Positions 35,101 through 44,944 of a DNA stretch of 64,000 bases are shown piece after piece (positions within the stretch are counted from its first letter, which is position 1; each line of letters opens with the position of its first letter). The notes beneath the pieces are model-generated. The model saw only the letters and a list, made by a program, of their open reading frames with translations. It was not told the origin of the DNA and ran no database searches. Both the position numbers and the translations under genes were made by a program. The stretch lies in contig NZ_JASD01000008.1 of the NCBI RefSeq assembly GCF_000622385.1, forward strand, positions 248,001-312,000. The letters are read 5' to 3'. Source of the stretch: Sulfitobacter noctilucicola (lineage in GTDB: Bacteria > Pseudomonadota > Alphaproteobacteria > Rhodobacterales > Rhodobacteraceae).

Positions 35101-37974
35101 GTGTCCCTCTTCCTTATCGTCGCCTTGCCCTTCTTGGGTGCATTGTTTCCCGGTCTTATGATAAACGCGGGCAGGCAAGCCTGTGCCGGTGTCACATTTA
35201 CCGTCACACTTGCCGCCTTTGTCGGTCTCTTGACCAACTTACCTGCCGTTTTATCCGGCGAAGTTGTCACGGCAGGGATCAACTGGCTTCCGGGGATCGG
35301 GCTGAACGTCAATCTGATGCTCGACGCGCTCGGGTTCTTCTTTGCTCTGCTGATCCTTGGCATCGGCCTTTTGATCATCACCTACGCGCGGTTCTATCTG
35401 TCTCGCAATGACAACATGGGCGAGTTCTTTACCTATCTGCTGCTTTTCCAAGGCGCGATGGTTGGCATTGTTCTGTCCGATAACATCCTGCTTTTGCTGA
35501 TATTTTGGGAATTGACGTCGCTATCGTCCTTCCTGCTGATCGGGTATTGGAAACATCTGCCCGAAGGCCGCCAAGGCGCGCGGATGGCGCTTGCGGTGAC
35601 GGGGATGGGTGGCCTCGCGCTGATCGGTGGCATGCTGATCCTTGGCAACATCGCGGGCAGCTATGACCTCAGCGTCATCCTGCAAAACCGTGAGATCATT
35701 CAGGACAGTCCGCTCTATCTGCCTGCCCTCATCCTGATCCTGCTGGGCTGCTTTACCAAATCCGCGCAGTTCCCGTTTCATTTCTGGTTGCCGCACGCAA
35801 TGGCGGCCCCTACGCCTGTCTCGGCCTATCTGCACTCTGCCACGATGGTCAAAGCGGGCATTTTCCTTATGGCGCGGCTTTGGCCCGTGCTGTCGGGCAC
35901 ACCGGAGTGGTTTGTCATTGTCACAACAGCCGGTCTGGTCACGATGGTTCTGGGCGCTGTAATCGCGCTCTTTAAACACGACCTGAAAGCGCTGCTGGCT
36001 TTTTCCACGGTCAGCCATCTGGGCCTTATCACCATGTTGCTGGGCACCGGCACCGCATTCGGTGCCATGGCGGCGGTGTTTCATATTCTGAACCACGCCA
36101 CGTTCAAAGCGGCGCTGTTTATGTCGGCAGGCATCGTTGACCATGAAACCCATACACGCGACATCCGCCGATTGGGCGGTCTGCGCCACCTGATGCCGAT
36201 CACCTTTACGATCGCCAGCATCGCCGCGCTGTCGATGGCCGGTATCCCCCTTCTCAACGGCTTCCTATCGAAAGAGATGATGCTGGAAGAAGCCAACCAC
36301 ACAGTTCTGTTCGATACGCCTTGGCTGGTGCCGACGCTGGCCGTTGTGGGTTCGCTATTTTCGGCCGCCTATTGCTTCCGCTTGATCGGACATACGTTTC
36401 TTGGCGCAAAACGCGACGACTATCCTGCAAAACCACACGATCCGGGTGCAGGTATGTGGATGCCGCCTGCCGTTCTGGTCGTTCTCGTCGTTGTCATCGG
36501 CTGTGCGCCATTCCTGGCAGAACCGTTTGTGAAACTCGTCACAGGTGCCCTGCTGGGTGAAGCCGCGGATGTGCCAAAGAACTACTTCAAAATCTGGCAC
36601 GGGCTTGTGCCTGCGCTTTATATGTCCATCGCGGCTGTTGTCGGTGGACTGATCGCGCTGGCCTTGTTTAATCCTCTGCTCAAAATCTGGGATACGGTAC
36701 CGCGCCCCGAAGCCAAAACGATCTTCGACAGCATCATCGACGCCGCCGTTGCCCTTGCCAAACTGATTATCCGGCCTCTGCATGACGGTGCCTTCAGCCG
36801 ATATGCGGCAATCGCCGCCGTGACAATCAGCGCCATCGGGTATCATGCTTGGGTGACCGGCAGCGTAGGCGCGCCAACGCGCACGGCCCAACAGGCAGGA
36901 CCGGTTGAGATTGCAGGCTGGCTGATGCTTGTCGCAGCCACCGTCGGTCTGGTGTTCCTGCACCGCAACCGCTTGCTGTCCCTGATCCTGATCGGCATCG
37001 TCGGTCTGATGGTATCGGTTGGCTTCGTCTTCTTCAGCGCACCTGATCTGGCGATGACACAGATCACGGTTGAGGTGGTCACCATCATTCTGCTGTTGCT
37101 CGCGCTGAACTTTCTGCCCAACCGCACCCCGGTCGAGAGCGCGGTTCTGCGCCGTATGCGGGACGGTGCGGTTGCCGTCGCCGCAGGGATCGGCACTTTC
37201 GCGCTCTCCTATCATTTCCTGCTGCGCGACGCGATCACGACGCCCATTTCCGAATTCCACCTTGCCAATTCCTATAAAGGTGGCGGCGGCACGAACGTAG
37301 TAAACGTGATCCTTGTCGACTTCCGTGGCTTTGACACTTTTGGCGAAATCATTGTGCTGGGCATCGCTGCCTTGCTGATCTTTGCCCTGACCGAGACCTT
37401 GCTCTTTGGGCCGGTGCGTGCGCGTCTGCTTAATCGCAAGCCCGACCAACCCAGAGCGGGTGATATGCATCCGATGATGATGGTCGTCCTGACCCGCGTG
37501 CTGATGCCGCTTGTTATTCTGGTCGGTTTTTACATCTTCCTGCGCGGCCACAATGAGCCGGGTGGCGGGTTCATCGCGGGCCTGATCGTCTCTATCGGTG
37601 TGGTTATGCAATATATGGCCAGTGGTTTTTCCTGGACCAACGCGCGGCTGCGGTATCCCTACCACGGTGTCATCGGTGCAGGCGTTTTGATTGCAGGTCT
37701 GACCGGCATCGGCTCATGGTTTGTAGGCAAACCGTTCCTGACGTCGGATTTCACTTATGTCCGGATCCCCCCCTTCGAGAAGTTCGAGCTGGCCACTGCT
37801 GCGCTCTTTGATCTTGGAGTTTTCCTCGCCGTGGTCGGGGCGGTGATGTTGTCGCTAGAAAGCTTCTCGCGACTGGCGCGTCGCGCCCATGTCAAAGACA
37901 GTGAACATCCGATGGATATTGACCCCTCGCGCGATCCTGCCGATCCGAACAACCCGAAACTGGAGGGCGTGTAA
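35101..37974 (+). CDS. mrpA: Mrp monovalent cation/H+ antiporter subunit A, fused to subunit B
   Basis: The 957-residue large subunit of the Mrp Na+(K+)/H+ antiporter. The first 600 residues resemble complex I NuoL, with GCFTKSAQFPFHFWLPHAMAAPTPVSA in the proton-channel helices. A DUF4040-like segment follows. From about residue 788 there is an MnhB domain (LTRVLMPLVILVGFYIFLRG, then HNEPGGGFIAGLIVS), so subunit B is fused here and no separate mrpB exists, as in group 2 operons. The start is GTG 35101 with CAGGAG upstream. Confidence 0.95.
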   Translation: MSLFLIVALPFLGALFPGLMINAGRQACAGVTFTVTLAAFVGLLTNLPAVLSGEVVTAGINWLPGIGLNVNLMLDALGFFFALLILGIGLLIITYARFYLSRNDNMGEFFTYLLLFQGAMVGIVLSDNILLLLIFWELTSLSSFLLIGYWKHLPEGRQGARMALAVTGMGGLALIGGMLILGNIAGSYDLSVILQNREIIQDSPLYLPALILILLGCFTKSAQFPFHFWLPHAMAAPTPVSAYLHSATMVKAGIFLMARLWPVLSGTPEWFVIVTTAGLVTMVLGAVIALFKHDLKALLAFSTVSHLGLITMLLGTGTAFGAMAAVFHILNHATFKAALFMSAGIVDHETHTRDIRRLGGLRHLMPITFTIASIAALSMAGIPLLNGFLSKEMMLEEANHTVLFDTPWLVPTLAVVGSLFSAAYCFRLIGHTFLGAKRDDYPAKPHDPGAGMWMPPAVLVVLVVVIGCAPFLAEPFVKLVTGALLGEAADVPKNYFKIWHGLVPALYMSIAAVVGGLIALALFNPLLKIWDTVPRPEAKTIFDSIIDAAVALAKLIIRPLHDGAFSRYAAIAAVTISAIGYHAWVTGSVGAPTRTAQQAGPVEIAGWLMLVAATVGLVFLHRNRLLSLILIGIVGLMVSVGFVFFSAPDLAMTQITVEVVTIILLLLALNFLPNRTPVESAVLRRMRDGAVAVAAGIGTFALSYHFLLRDAITTPISEFHLANSYKGGGGTNVVNVILVDFRGFDTFGEIIVLGIAALLIFALTETLLFGPVRARLLNRKPDQPRAGDMHPMMMVVLTRVLMPLVILVGFYIFLRGHNEPGGGFIAGLIVSIGVVMQYMASGFSWTNARLRYPYHGVIGAGVLIAGLTGIGSWFVGKPFLTSDFTYVRIPPFEKFELATAALFDLGVFLAVVGAVMLSLESFSRLARRAHVKDSEHPMDIDPSRDPADPNNPKLEGV

Positions 37975-37975
37975 A

Positions 37976-38335
37976 ATGGCACTCGAACTGCTTGTCGCCT
38001 CAGCCATCGGTATATTGACCGCTGCAGGTATGTATCTGGTCCTGCGGTTGCGCACTTTTCCGGTCATCATGGGGATGTCGCTGCTGACCTACGCTGTGAA
38101 CGTTTTCCTTTTTGCATCCGGTCGTTTGGCCACAGGCGCACCGCCTATCCTGACAGACGCCACGCGCTATACCGATCCGTTGCCGCAGGCGCTGGTTCTG
38201 ACGGCAATCGTTATTTCCTTCGGTATGACTGCCGTTGTGGTGATGATTGCGCTCGGTGCCTACCTTGGCGGAGATGATGACAAGGTGAATGACCCGGATG
38301 AGGATGCGGACGTATTGGCGGAGGATCGCACATGA
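37976..38335 (+). CDS. mrpC: Mrp antiporter subunit C
   Basis: A 119-residue NuoK-like membrane subunit with three helices. It shows the NuoK-like core MGMSLLTYAVNVFLFASG and the segment D-P-L-P-Q-A-L-V-L-T-A-I-V-I typical for MnhC/NuoK, plus an acidic tail. ATG 37976 lies one base after the mrpA stop. The end overlaps mrpD by 4 bases. Confidence 0.94.
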   Translation: MALELLVASAIGILTAAGMYLVLRLRTFPVIMGMSLLTYAVNVFLFASGRLATGAPPILTDATRYTDPLPQALVLTAIVISFGMTAVVVMIALGAYLGGDDDKVNDPDEDADVLAEDRT

Positions 38336-39876
38336 CCCACTGGATCATCGCCCCCGTCGTACTGCCCGCATTGCTGGCCCCTTTTATCATTCTGGCTGCC
38401 CGCTACCATATCGGCATCCAGCGCGTGTTTTCTGTCGCGGGCGTGCTGGGCCTCATCGCCATAGCCGCGGGCCTTGCTTGGCAAACCTCGGATGGGACCG
38501 TGTTGCTGTATCAACTCGGCGATTGGGCAGCCCCCTTCGGTATCGTCGTCGTGGGCGACCGGCTTGCGACCCTGATGGTCTTGTTGACGGCGGTGCTCGC
38601 CCTTTTTGTGCTGCTTTACGCTATCGGCTCCGGTTGGGATGATCGCGGGCGGCATTTTCACGCGCTGTTCCAGTTTCAGCTGATGGGCATCATGGGTGCC
38701 TTTCTGACCGGCGACCTTTTCAATCTGTTCGTATTCTTCGAAGTCCTGTTGATCGCCTCTTACGGGTTGATGATCCACGCAGGCGGTCATGTGAGGCTGC
38801 GCGCCGGTGTGCAGTATGTCCTGTTCAACCTCATCGGCTCGACCCTGTTTCTATTCGCGTTGGGTGCAATCTATGCGCAGACTGGAACGCTCAACATGGC
38901 CGATCTGGCACAGCGTGTGGCGTTGATTGATCCCGCCGATACTGTGGGCATCCGCGTCGCCGCCGTTTTGCTGCTGATGGTATTTGCGATTAAGGCGGCG
39001 GTGGTGCCCCTGCATTTCTGGCTGCCCTCGAGCTATGCCGAGGCCCCGGCCCCCGTTGCCGCGCTGTTCGCGATCATGACAAAGGTCGGCGCGTATTCTA
39101 TCATTCGCGTCTACACGATGATCTTCGGGCCGGACGTTGCTGTAACTGGCGGGCTCTATTCCGTTTGGCTGATGCCCGCGGCCCTGCTTTCGCTGGCCAT
39201 TGGCATGATCGGCGTGCTGGCAGCGCAAAAACTCGACCGCCTGATCGCCTTTTCCATCATCGGCTCCATGGGCATGGTGATGGTTGCGATTGCGATGTTC
39301 ACACCCGCTGGCATCACGGCCGCGCTTTACTACATCATCCACTCCACCCTTGCCGGTGCTGCCTTGTTCCTGATTTCTGATCTGGTGCGCGCCGGCCGGC
39401 CCAACCTTGAGCTGACGGCAATGCCGCCAATCTCGGGTGCCGCGCTCACCTCGGCGTTGTTCTTTGCCGCCGCCATCGCAATGGCCGGTTTGCCGCCACT
39501 GTCCGGCTTTCTGGGCAAGCTTATGATCCTCCAAGCAGGGTTCAGTACACCGCAGGCATCGTGGATTTGGGCAGTCGTCCTTATCTCCAGCCTGATCAGT
39601 ATTGTCGGGTTCGCGCGTGCGGGTTCCACCCTGTTCTGGAAAGCCAAAAGCGTCGAACCAGAGCCGGACGCGGAGGTAGCGCCCGCCCCGGCACCGCTGT
39701 CTTATATTGCCGTCGGTGGTCTGATCACCTTGCTGGTGGCGCATACCGTCTTCGCTGGTCCGGCCTATACCTATGTCGAGCGGACCTCAGCGCAGCTGTT
39801 CAACCCCGAGCCCTATATCTCGACCGTGCTGGACACGCCCGGCAAGCTAAGCAAACCTGCCAAGGAGGAGCATTGA
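38332..39876 (+). CDS. mrpD: Mrp antiporter subunit D
   Basis: A 514-residue NuoM/NuoN-like antiporter subunit with about fourteen helices. FEVLLIASYGLMIHAG carries the conserved membrane glutamate, and KAAVVPLHFWLPSSYAEAPAPVAALFA is the key lysine/histidine channel helix pair. It overlaps mrpC by 4 bases and precedes mrpE by one base. Confidence 0.95.
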   Translation: MTHWIIAPVVLPALLAPFIILAARYHIGIQRVFSVAGVLGLIAIAAGLAWQTSDGTVLLYQLGDWAAPFGIVVVGDRLATLMVLLTAVLALFVLLYAIGSGWDDRGRHFHALFQFQLMGIMGAFLTGDLFNLFVFFEVLLIASYGLMIHAGGHVRLRAGVQYVLFNLIGSTLFLFALGAIYAQTGTLNMADLAQRVALIDPADTVGIRVAAVLLLMVFAIKAAVVPLHFWLPSSYAEAPAPVAALFAIMTKVGAYSIIRVYTMIFGPDVAVTGGLYSVWLMPAALLSLAIGMIGVLAAQKLDRLIAFSIIGSMGMVMVAIAMFTPAGITAALYYIIHSTLAGAALFLISDLVRAGRPNLELTAMPPISGAALTSALFFAAAIAMAGLPPLSGFLGKLMILQAGFSTPQASWIWAVVLISSLISIVGFARAGSTLFWKAKSVEPEPDAEVAPAPAPLSYIAVGGLITLLVAHTVFAGPAYTYVERTSAQLFNPEPYISTVLDTPGKLSKPAKEEH

Positions 39877-39877
39877 T

Positions 39878-40378
39878 ATGACCCGCGTCTTCCGCTGGCT
39901 ATTTCCCCACCCTGTCCTGACCTTGCTGCTTGCGGTCGTCTGGATCCTTTTGCAGAACGGCTTTTCTGCGGGAATGGCGGTCTTCGGTCTGATCCTTGGC
40001 ATCATCATCCCACGCATTACCGCCGTCTGGTGGCCCGAGCGACCCGGCACGATCCATTTGGGCCGCATGACCAGCTACGCGATCATCGTGTTGTGGGATA
40101 TCATTGTCGCCAATGTGCAGGTGGCATGGATTGTTCTGACGGTCCCGAACTCCAAGCTGAAACCTGCGTGGATTGTTGTGCCGCTGGACCTGCGCCAACC
40201 CGAAGCAATCACCATTCTGGCAGGTACCATCACATTGACCCCCGGCACGGTTTCCGCCGATCTGTCGGATGAAGGGCACAGCCTTTTGGTGCACGCGCTG
40301 CACACCGACGATCCGGATGGCGTACGAGACGATATCAAGCACCGCTACGAGCGCCGCCTCAAGGAGATTTTTGCATGA
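39878..40378 (+). CDS. mrpE: Mrp antiporter subunit E
   Basis: A 166-residue subunit with two N-terminal helices and a cytoplasmic domain. The family segment PAWIVVPLDLRQPEAITILAG is followed by TLTPGTVSADLSDEG and LLVHALHTDD. It overlaps mrpF by 4 bases. Confidence 0.94.
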   Translation: MTRVFRWLFPHPVLTLLLAVVWILLQNGFSAGMAVFGLILGIIIPRITAVWWPERPGTIHLGRMTSYAIIVLWDIIVANVQVAWIVLTVPNSKLKPAWIVVPLDLRQPEAITILAGTITLTPGTVSADLSDEGHSLLVHALHTDDPDGVRDDIKHRYERRLKEIFA

Positions 40379-40662
40379 CTGCTGCAACAGATTTCATGAA
40401 CATCGCCTTTATCATTGCCTTTGTTGCTGTGGCATTCGCGCAGGTGATGTCGATGATCCGTCTGGTGATCGGACCTTCGGTCGGCGATCGCATTCTGGCG
40501 CTGGACACCATGGTGGTGAACGCCATCGGGCTGATCGTTCTTCTGGGTATCGCACAGGGTACGCGTATATATTTTGAAGTTACGCTGATCATCGCGATGC
40601 TTGGGTTCGTATCAACTGTCGCCTATGCGCGGTTTGTGCTGCGGGGGGACATCATCGAATGA
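40375..40662 (+). CDS. mrpF: Mrp antiporter subunit F
   Basis: A 95-residue three-helix subunit with the MnhF signature VIGPSVGDRILALDTMVVNAIGL. It overlaps mrpE and mrpG by 4 bases each. Confidence 0.93.
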   Translation: MTAATDFMNIAFIIAFVAVAFAQVMSMIRLVIGPSVGDRILALDTMVVNAIGLIVLLGIAQGTRIYFEVTLIIAMLGFVSTVAYARFVLRGDIIE

Positions 40663-41057
40663 GTTTTGAAATCATCGGTATATATGCAGTCGGGGTTTGT
40701 TTGTTGCTTGGTGCGGGTTTTGCGCTTGTCGGCACCATTGGCCTGTTGAAATTCAACGATTCCATGACGCGCCTACATGCCCCGACTAAGGTGGGCACGA
40801 TCGGCATCGGTGGGCTTCTGCTCGCGTCGATCATCCATTCGTTTGTCTATGGTGAAGGATCACTGCACGATCTGCTGATCATGGCTTTCCTGTTTGTAAC
40901 AGCACCTATTTCGGCAAATTTCATCGCCAAAGTGAACATCCACAAACGGTCCTGCGACACGCCTCCTTTGCCGCCGCGTGACGACACGTGGTCAACACTG
41001 AATGTACCCGAAGCGGACCGCGAACTGGCGACCCAGGACGATACGCCAGCTGGCTAA
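40659..41057 (+). CDS. mrpG: Mrp antiporter subunit G
   Basis: A 132-residue three-helix subunit. Seen are GAGFALVGTIGLLKFNDSMTRLHAPTKVGTIGIGG and the TAPISANFIAK motif near the end of the membrane domain, typical of MnhG. It is the last gene of the operon. Confidence 0.94.
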   Translation: MSFEIIGIYAVGVCLLLGAGFALVGTIGLLKFNDSMTRLHAPTKVGTIGIGGLLLASIIHSFVYGEGSLHDLLIMAFLFVTAPISANFIAKVNIHKRSCDTPPLPPRDDTWSTLNVPEADRELATQDDTPAG

Positions 41058-41071
41058 CACCCCGAAAAAAA

Positions 41072-41093
41072 GCCTGTCCCCGAAGGGACAGGC
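41072..41093 (-). terminator. Rho-independent terminator for the SDR/GS-like/Rieske unit
   Basis: Nine-base arms GCCTGTCCC/GGGACAGGC enclose the tetraloop CGAA (TTCG on the minus strand). Seven A residues at 41065-41071 become a U7 tail on the minus transcript, so this ends the minus-strand unit. It may also slow transcripts coming out of mrpG, where the tail is weaker. Confidence 0.9.
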
Positions 41094-41149
41094 CTTGAAA
41101 GCAGTTGCTTTTCAGCAGCCTAAGCCGCTGTTTACTTGTCGTTAATTGG

Positions 41150-41917
41150 TTAGCGTGGTGCCATGCGGATGGCTCCGTCAAGGCGGATAACCTCACCGTT
41201 CAGCATGGGGTTGTCGAGGATGTGGCAAACGAGTTTTCCGTATTCCGCAGGCTGGCCCAGACGCGACGGGAACGGAACCTGCTTGCCCAGAGAATCCTGA
41301 ACATCCTGCGGCAACCCTTCAAGCAGAGGCGTCAAGAACAGGCCCGGCGCGACAGTGCAAACCCGCACACCCTTGTCCGCCAGATCGCGCGCCATGGGCA
41401 GCGTCATACCCACGATGCCACCTTTGGAAGCTGAATAAGCGACCTGACCGACCTGACCTTCGTATGCGGCAACGGACGCTGTGTTGATGATGACGCCGCG
41501 CGCGCCGTCGGGGGCCATCGGATCAGCCCCGACCATCCGCGACGCAGCCTCTGAGGCGCAGATGAAAGAACCGATCAGGTTGATCCCGATCACCTTTGAA
41601 AAGAGCGCAGGATCATGCGGCGCACCGCGCGATACGGTCTTGGACGCGGGGCCGATACCTGCGCAATTCACCAACACACGTGGCGTGCCCATTTCAGACA
41701 CAACCGCATCCATGGCCGCCCCCACAGAGGCCGCGTCAGAGACATCGACTTTGTGAAAGCTTCCGCCCAATTCTTGGGCCTTTGCCTGCCCTGCATCCTC
41801 GTTCAGATCGAACAAAGCGACCTTAAGGCCCGCCTGTGTCAAAGCCTCGGCTGTGGCGGCCCCAAGACCGGACGCACCGCCCGTCACAATCGCCACACTT
41901 CCTGCCCAAATTTCCAT
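41150..41917 (-). CDS. SDR dehydrogenase (3-hydroxyacyl-CoA dehydrogenase type II-like)
   Basis: A 255-residue NAD-binding short-chain dehydrogenase. Cofactor motif [26 protein letters not shown] and the catalytic Y-S-A-S-K are present. The whole resembles HSD10-type 3-hydroxyacyl-CoA dehydrogenases, including [15 protein letters not shown] near the C-terminus. The ATG at 41917 has GGGAGGAAG upstream; the frame is open to 41974. Last gene of the unit ending at the 41072-41093 terminator, 72 bases after the GS-like gene. Confidence 0.88.
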   Translation of the reverse strand: MEIWAGSVAIVTGGASGLGAATAEALTQAGLKVALFDLNEDAGQAKAQELGGSFHKVDVSDAASVGAAMDAVVSEMGTPRVLVNCAGIGPASKTVSRGAPHDPALFSKVIGINLIGSFICASEAASRMVGADPMAPDGARGVIINTASVAAYEGQVGQVAYSASKGGIVGMTLPMARDLADKGVRVCTVAPGLFLTPLLEGLPQDVQDSLGKQVPFPSRLGQPAEYGKLVCHILDNPMLNGEVIRLDGAIRMAPR

Positions 41918-41989
41918 GATCTTCCTCCCGTAAATCTCTGCAGTCTTTAGACAGGGTACAGGCCGCGCCTGCAAGCGGTCTGACGGTCC

Positions 41990-43444
41990 CTAGTACAGTC
42001 CGAAGTATTCCTGCTGTTCCCACTGTGAGACGGTGAGGTGATAGCGGTCCCACTCAGAGCGGCGGATCCGGCACAGATAATCCACGAAAGCATCACCCAA
42101 TTCGGAGCGATAGAGTTCAGATGCGCCAAATGCCGCGACCGCCGCGGCAAGTGTCTGCGGTAGCGGGGTGGCCGCAGCATCATAGGGGTCCTCGACCGGC
42201 GGCGGTGCGGGCCGTCCTGTGCGCAATCCTGCCATGCCCGCGATGATCTGGCTCGCAAAGAAGAGATAGGGATTGGCGGCGGGTTCAGCGATACGGTTTT
42301 CGATACGGCTGGCGGGGTCAGACCGGCCGGTCAGCGCCCGGATCATCGCACCACGGTTGTCACGCCCCCACGCAATGCGGTTGGGCGCAAGCTGATGTGG
42401 TTGATAGCGCTTGTATCCGTTCACTGTTGGCGTGCTCAGCAGACATCCTTCGGAGGCATGAGCCAGAAGGCCCGCGATCCACCTGCTACAAGTTTCGCTC
42501 AGCGCCTCGTCCTCAGGCATGAACAGATTTTTGCCGGTTCTGGTTTCGATCAGCGATTGATGCAAATGCCAGCCGCTGGCGGCTGCATTAGGAAGGTTAG
42601 GTTTGCACATGAACGTGGCATGCAGACCCTGCCGTGCGCAGACTTCTTTCACAGCGGTGCGCAGCATCACCATGTTGTCGGCATGGGTCAGCGGGTCGGC
42701 CGGATCAAAGGTAAACTCGATCTGGCTGGGCCCCATCTCCACTTCCATTGACCGCACATCCATACCCAGCGCCTGGCAGGTGCGGCGCAGCGCGTCCATC
42801 ACTGGCTCCATCACGTCATAGTGGGTTTCAGTAAGAAACTGGTAACCCTGCGCTATATTCTGAGTCTCGACCGGTTGGGCAGGCATGGTGGCACCGGCAT
42901 GATCCAGACGCGGATCCAGCACACGGAAAACGTGGAATTCGACCTCAAGGCCGACGACAAGCGCCTTACCATCCGCCGCCAGCTTCGCCACTGCGTTCCT
43001 GAGAATGCCACGTGTAGAGAGCGGCATCATACTGCCGTCCTTGTAGGCAAGATCACAGATGATCCACGCCGAATGGGGCGACCATGGCAAGGGTCGGAAC
43101 GTGTCCGGATCAGGCACCATGAGAATGTCGCCTGCCCCACGCATTCCGCCTGCCACATCACCCTCGGCTGACCAGACAGGAAAGACAGTGCGGTGCGATG
43201 TATCTTTGAGCAAAAGCGTTGAAGGGGCCGCCATTCCGTTGGCCATGATGGACGGGAGCGCATCAGCCACTACAGTCTTGCCACGCAGAATGCCGTGTTG
43301 GTCAGGAAACAGAACGCGGACTGTTTCAATGTCCGAGGCCCGAAGTCTGTCGATCACATCAGCGCAGGCCGCAATGCCATCGCTATCGCGCAGGCCCGCT
43401 CGTGCCAACGCGCCACTTTCAATTTTTGACTTTAGATCAGTCAT
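41990..43444 (-). CDS. Glutamine synthetase-like gamma-glutamyl ligase
   Basis: A 484-residue GS-fold enzyme. Active-site segments are intact: VGLEVEFH and MGPSQIEFTF (metal ligands), ASGWHLHQSL (metal/ATP), RIAWGRDNRGAMIRA and RIENRIAEPAANPYL. Its divergence from housekeeping GlnA and its position beside a Rieske oxygenase recall gamma-glutamylating ligases for amines (PuuA, IpuC, aniline AtdA1/TdnQ). I infer ATP-dependent joining of glutamate to an unknown amine. It lies 32 bases after the Rieske gene. Confidence 0.85.
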   Translation of the reverse strand: MTDLKSKIESGALARAGLRDSDGIAACADVIDRLRASDIETVRVLFPDQHGILRGKTVVADALPSIMANGMAAPSTLLLKDTSHRTVFPVWSAEGDVAGGMRGAGDILMVPDPDTFRPLPWSPHSAWIICDLAYKDGSMMPLSTRGILRNAVAKLAADGKALVVGLEVEFHVFRVLDPRLDHAGATMPAQPVETQNIAQGYQFLTETHYDVMEPVMDALRRTCQALGMDVRSMEVEMGPSQIEFTFDPADPLTHADNMVMLRTAVKEVCARQGLHATFMCKPNLPNAAASGWHLHQSLIETRTGKNLFMPEDEALSETCSRWIAGLLAHASEGCLLSTPTVNGYKRYQPHQLAPNRIAWGRDNRGAMIRALTGRSDPASRIENRIAEPAANPYLFFASQIIAGMAGLRTGRPAPPPVEDPYDAAATPLPQTLAAAVAAFGASELYRSELGDAFVDYLCRIRRSEWDRYHLTVSQWEQQEYFGLY

Positions 43445-43476
43445 CTAGCGCATCGCCCTGCAGAACATCCGCGCGG

Positions 43477-44796
43477 TCATACGGTCGCGTCCCAATCGTT
43501 ACAACCAGCCCGGCGTTCCGCATCACTTTTGGCAGAAACCGCCCGCCAGTCCTGTCTGTCGCCGATGGTATCGTTTGAAATCGGGCCATAGATCACAGCC
43601 GGATCGACCTCTCCTCGCATGGGCAACGCGTCTTCGTTCCCGTCCTTTACAGCAGCAATCGCTGCACGCAACATCCGGCGATATTTGATAATCGCGACAT
43701 CGGTCTTGCCCAGATGTTCACGCGTGCGGTCGAAGATCGGTCCGGGGCTTTCAACCGCCCATTGGTCATGCACATTAATGTCCATTCCCATACCGGTGTA
43801 GGTCTCTGTTTTCTGTTCTTCGGGATCGAACCCATAGTTGTTCCGCTTGTTCTTGAGCGGCGCGTAATCAGGCAGGCGGTGTTCTTTCAGCCGCTGGGCA
43901 CGCATCAGTTCCTTGTCCACGGGATCTGTGAAGCTGGTGAACATCGAATACCAATAGCAATGCTCGTCATCGATCGGGACATGCCACTGCGTGATAATCA
44001 TCTCGCGGCTCATGGGAATGGAAATCGCCTGCGGGAAAATCTGGTTGGTGATGCGGATGTGGCTTTGCGCCTCATCTAAATGGCGGAGTGCAATCAGGCG
44101 TAGACCGTATTCGGTCTCCTCCACCGTGATTTCCGGGTTGGTATAGTCGCGGAGCAGCTTGGTCATCGGGATGTTTGTGTCTGCGGCCTTGTCGCGGAAC
44201 TGTTTGCCATAGCTGTCGGCCGGATCTTCGTCCTTGAGAAACCGGTGAAGGAAAGAGGCGTGCGCAGGGTCGATGCCCACCTCCATCGCTTGTAACCAGT
44301 TGCATTCCCACAGCCCTTTGAACGCAAAAACATGGGTGTCCGGCGCGCGGAAGCAGTCAAAATTCGGAAAGGGTGGCGGATCTCCCGGCCCCATATATGC
44401 AAATATGATCCCGTTCTTTTCCACCACCGGATAGGACGTATTGCGGATGCTTTCATGCATGCGGCTGCCCTCAGGCTCTCCGGGTTGTTCAACGCACTGG
44501 CCGGTGCGATCGAAATGCCAGCCATGAAAAGGGCAACGCAAACCGTTGTCCTCCAGCCGCCCCAGACAGAGATCCGCACCGCGGTGCGCACAAAAGCGGT
44601 CGATCAGGCCGAGATTTCCGTCATTGTCACGGAAGAGAACAAGTTTTTCGCCAAGCAAAGTCACCGGCACGACAGGACGGTTTGTCGCCAGTTCGTCCGA
44701 CAGTGCAGCGGGTTGCCAATAGCGTCGCAGCACAGCACCCGCGTCGGTACCGGGATCAGTGCGGGTGATCGTATCGTTAAGTTGCTGGCTGATCAT
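43477..44796 (-). CDS. Rieske non-heme iron oxygenase, alpha subunit
   Basis: A 439-residue ring-hydroxylating or demethylating oxygenase. The Rieske cluster ligands are C69/H71 and C88/H91 (CAHRGADLCLG...CPFHGWHF). The mononuclear iron site shows D176, H179 and H184 (GIDPAHASFLH). The layout is that of the phthalate 4,5-dioxygenase / phenoxybenzoate dioxygenase group, which uses a separate FAD/ferredoxin reductase; none is adjacent, so electrons must come from elsewhere. The substrate is unknown; the GS-like partner hints at an amine or its glutamyl derivative. Confidence 0.9.
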   Translation of the reverse strand: MISQQLNDTITRTDPGTDAGAVLRRYWQPAALSDELATNRPVVPVTLLGEKLVLFRDNDGNLGLIDRFCAHRGADLCLGRLEDNGLRCPFHGWHFDRTGQCVEQPGEPEGSRMHESIRNTSYPVVEKNGIIFAYMGPGDPPPFPNFDCFRAPDTHVFAFKGLWECNWLQAMEVGIDPAHASFLHRFLKDEDPADSYGKQFRDKAADTNIPMTKLLRDYTNPEITVEETEYGLRLIALRHLDEAQSHIRITNQIFPQAISIPMSREMIITQWHVPIDDEHCYWYSMFTSFTDPVDKELMRAQRLKEHRLPDYAPLKNKRNNYGFDPEEQKTETYTGMGMDINVHDQWAVESPGPIFDRTREHLGKTDVAIIKYRRMLRAAIAAVKDGNEDALPMRGEVDPAVIYGPISNDTIGDRQDWRAVSAKSDAERRAGCNDWDATV

Positions 44797-44944
44797 TGGT
44801 TCGGGTCCTTTGGCCTGTGTCGGGAGGCGATAATATCTAATGCAAGTAACGCTTTGTTATCATTCTGCGCTGATGCTGGTCCAAGAGCAACCGATGCAGT
44901 TGCTCGCAGATCAGAGATCAAGGAGGGAAAGCCAGCTGCGTAAT
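44797..44944. other. Gap between the alpha/beta hydrolase and Rieske genes
   Basis: These 148 bases hold a perfect 7-base hairpin GAGCAAC/GTTGCTC (44885-44891, 44899-44905) and, nearer the Rieske start, a near-palindrome around GTAACGCTTTGTTAT (44846-44860) that could be an operator. An internal promoter for the Rieske gene here is possible. Confidence 0.4.

Noticed and set aside
36355..37665. Long open frame antisense to mrpA
   Set aside because: 436 codons opposite a clearly real, conserved gene; the product is His/Gln/Asp-rich low-complexity sequence with no family signal, as expected from the complement of GC-rich coding DNA.
38851..39744. 297-codon open frame antisense to mrpD
   Set aside because: Charged, Gly/Gln-rich product opposite a conserved membrane protein gene; shadow frame.
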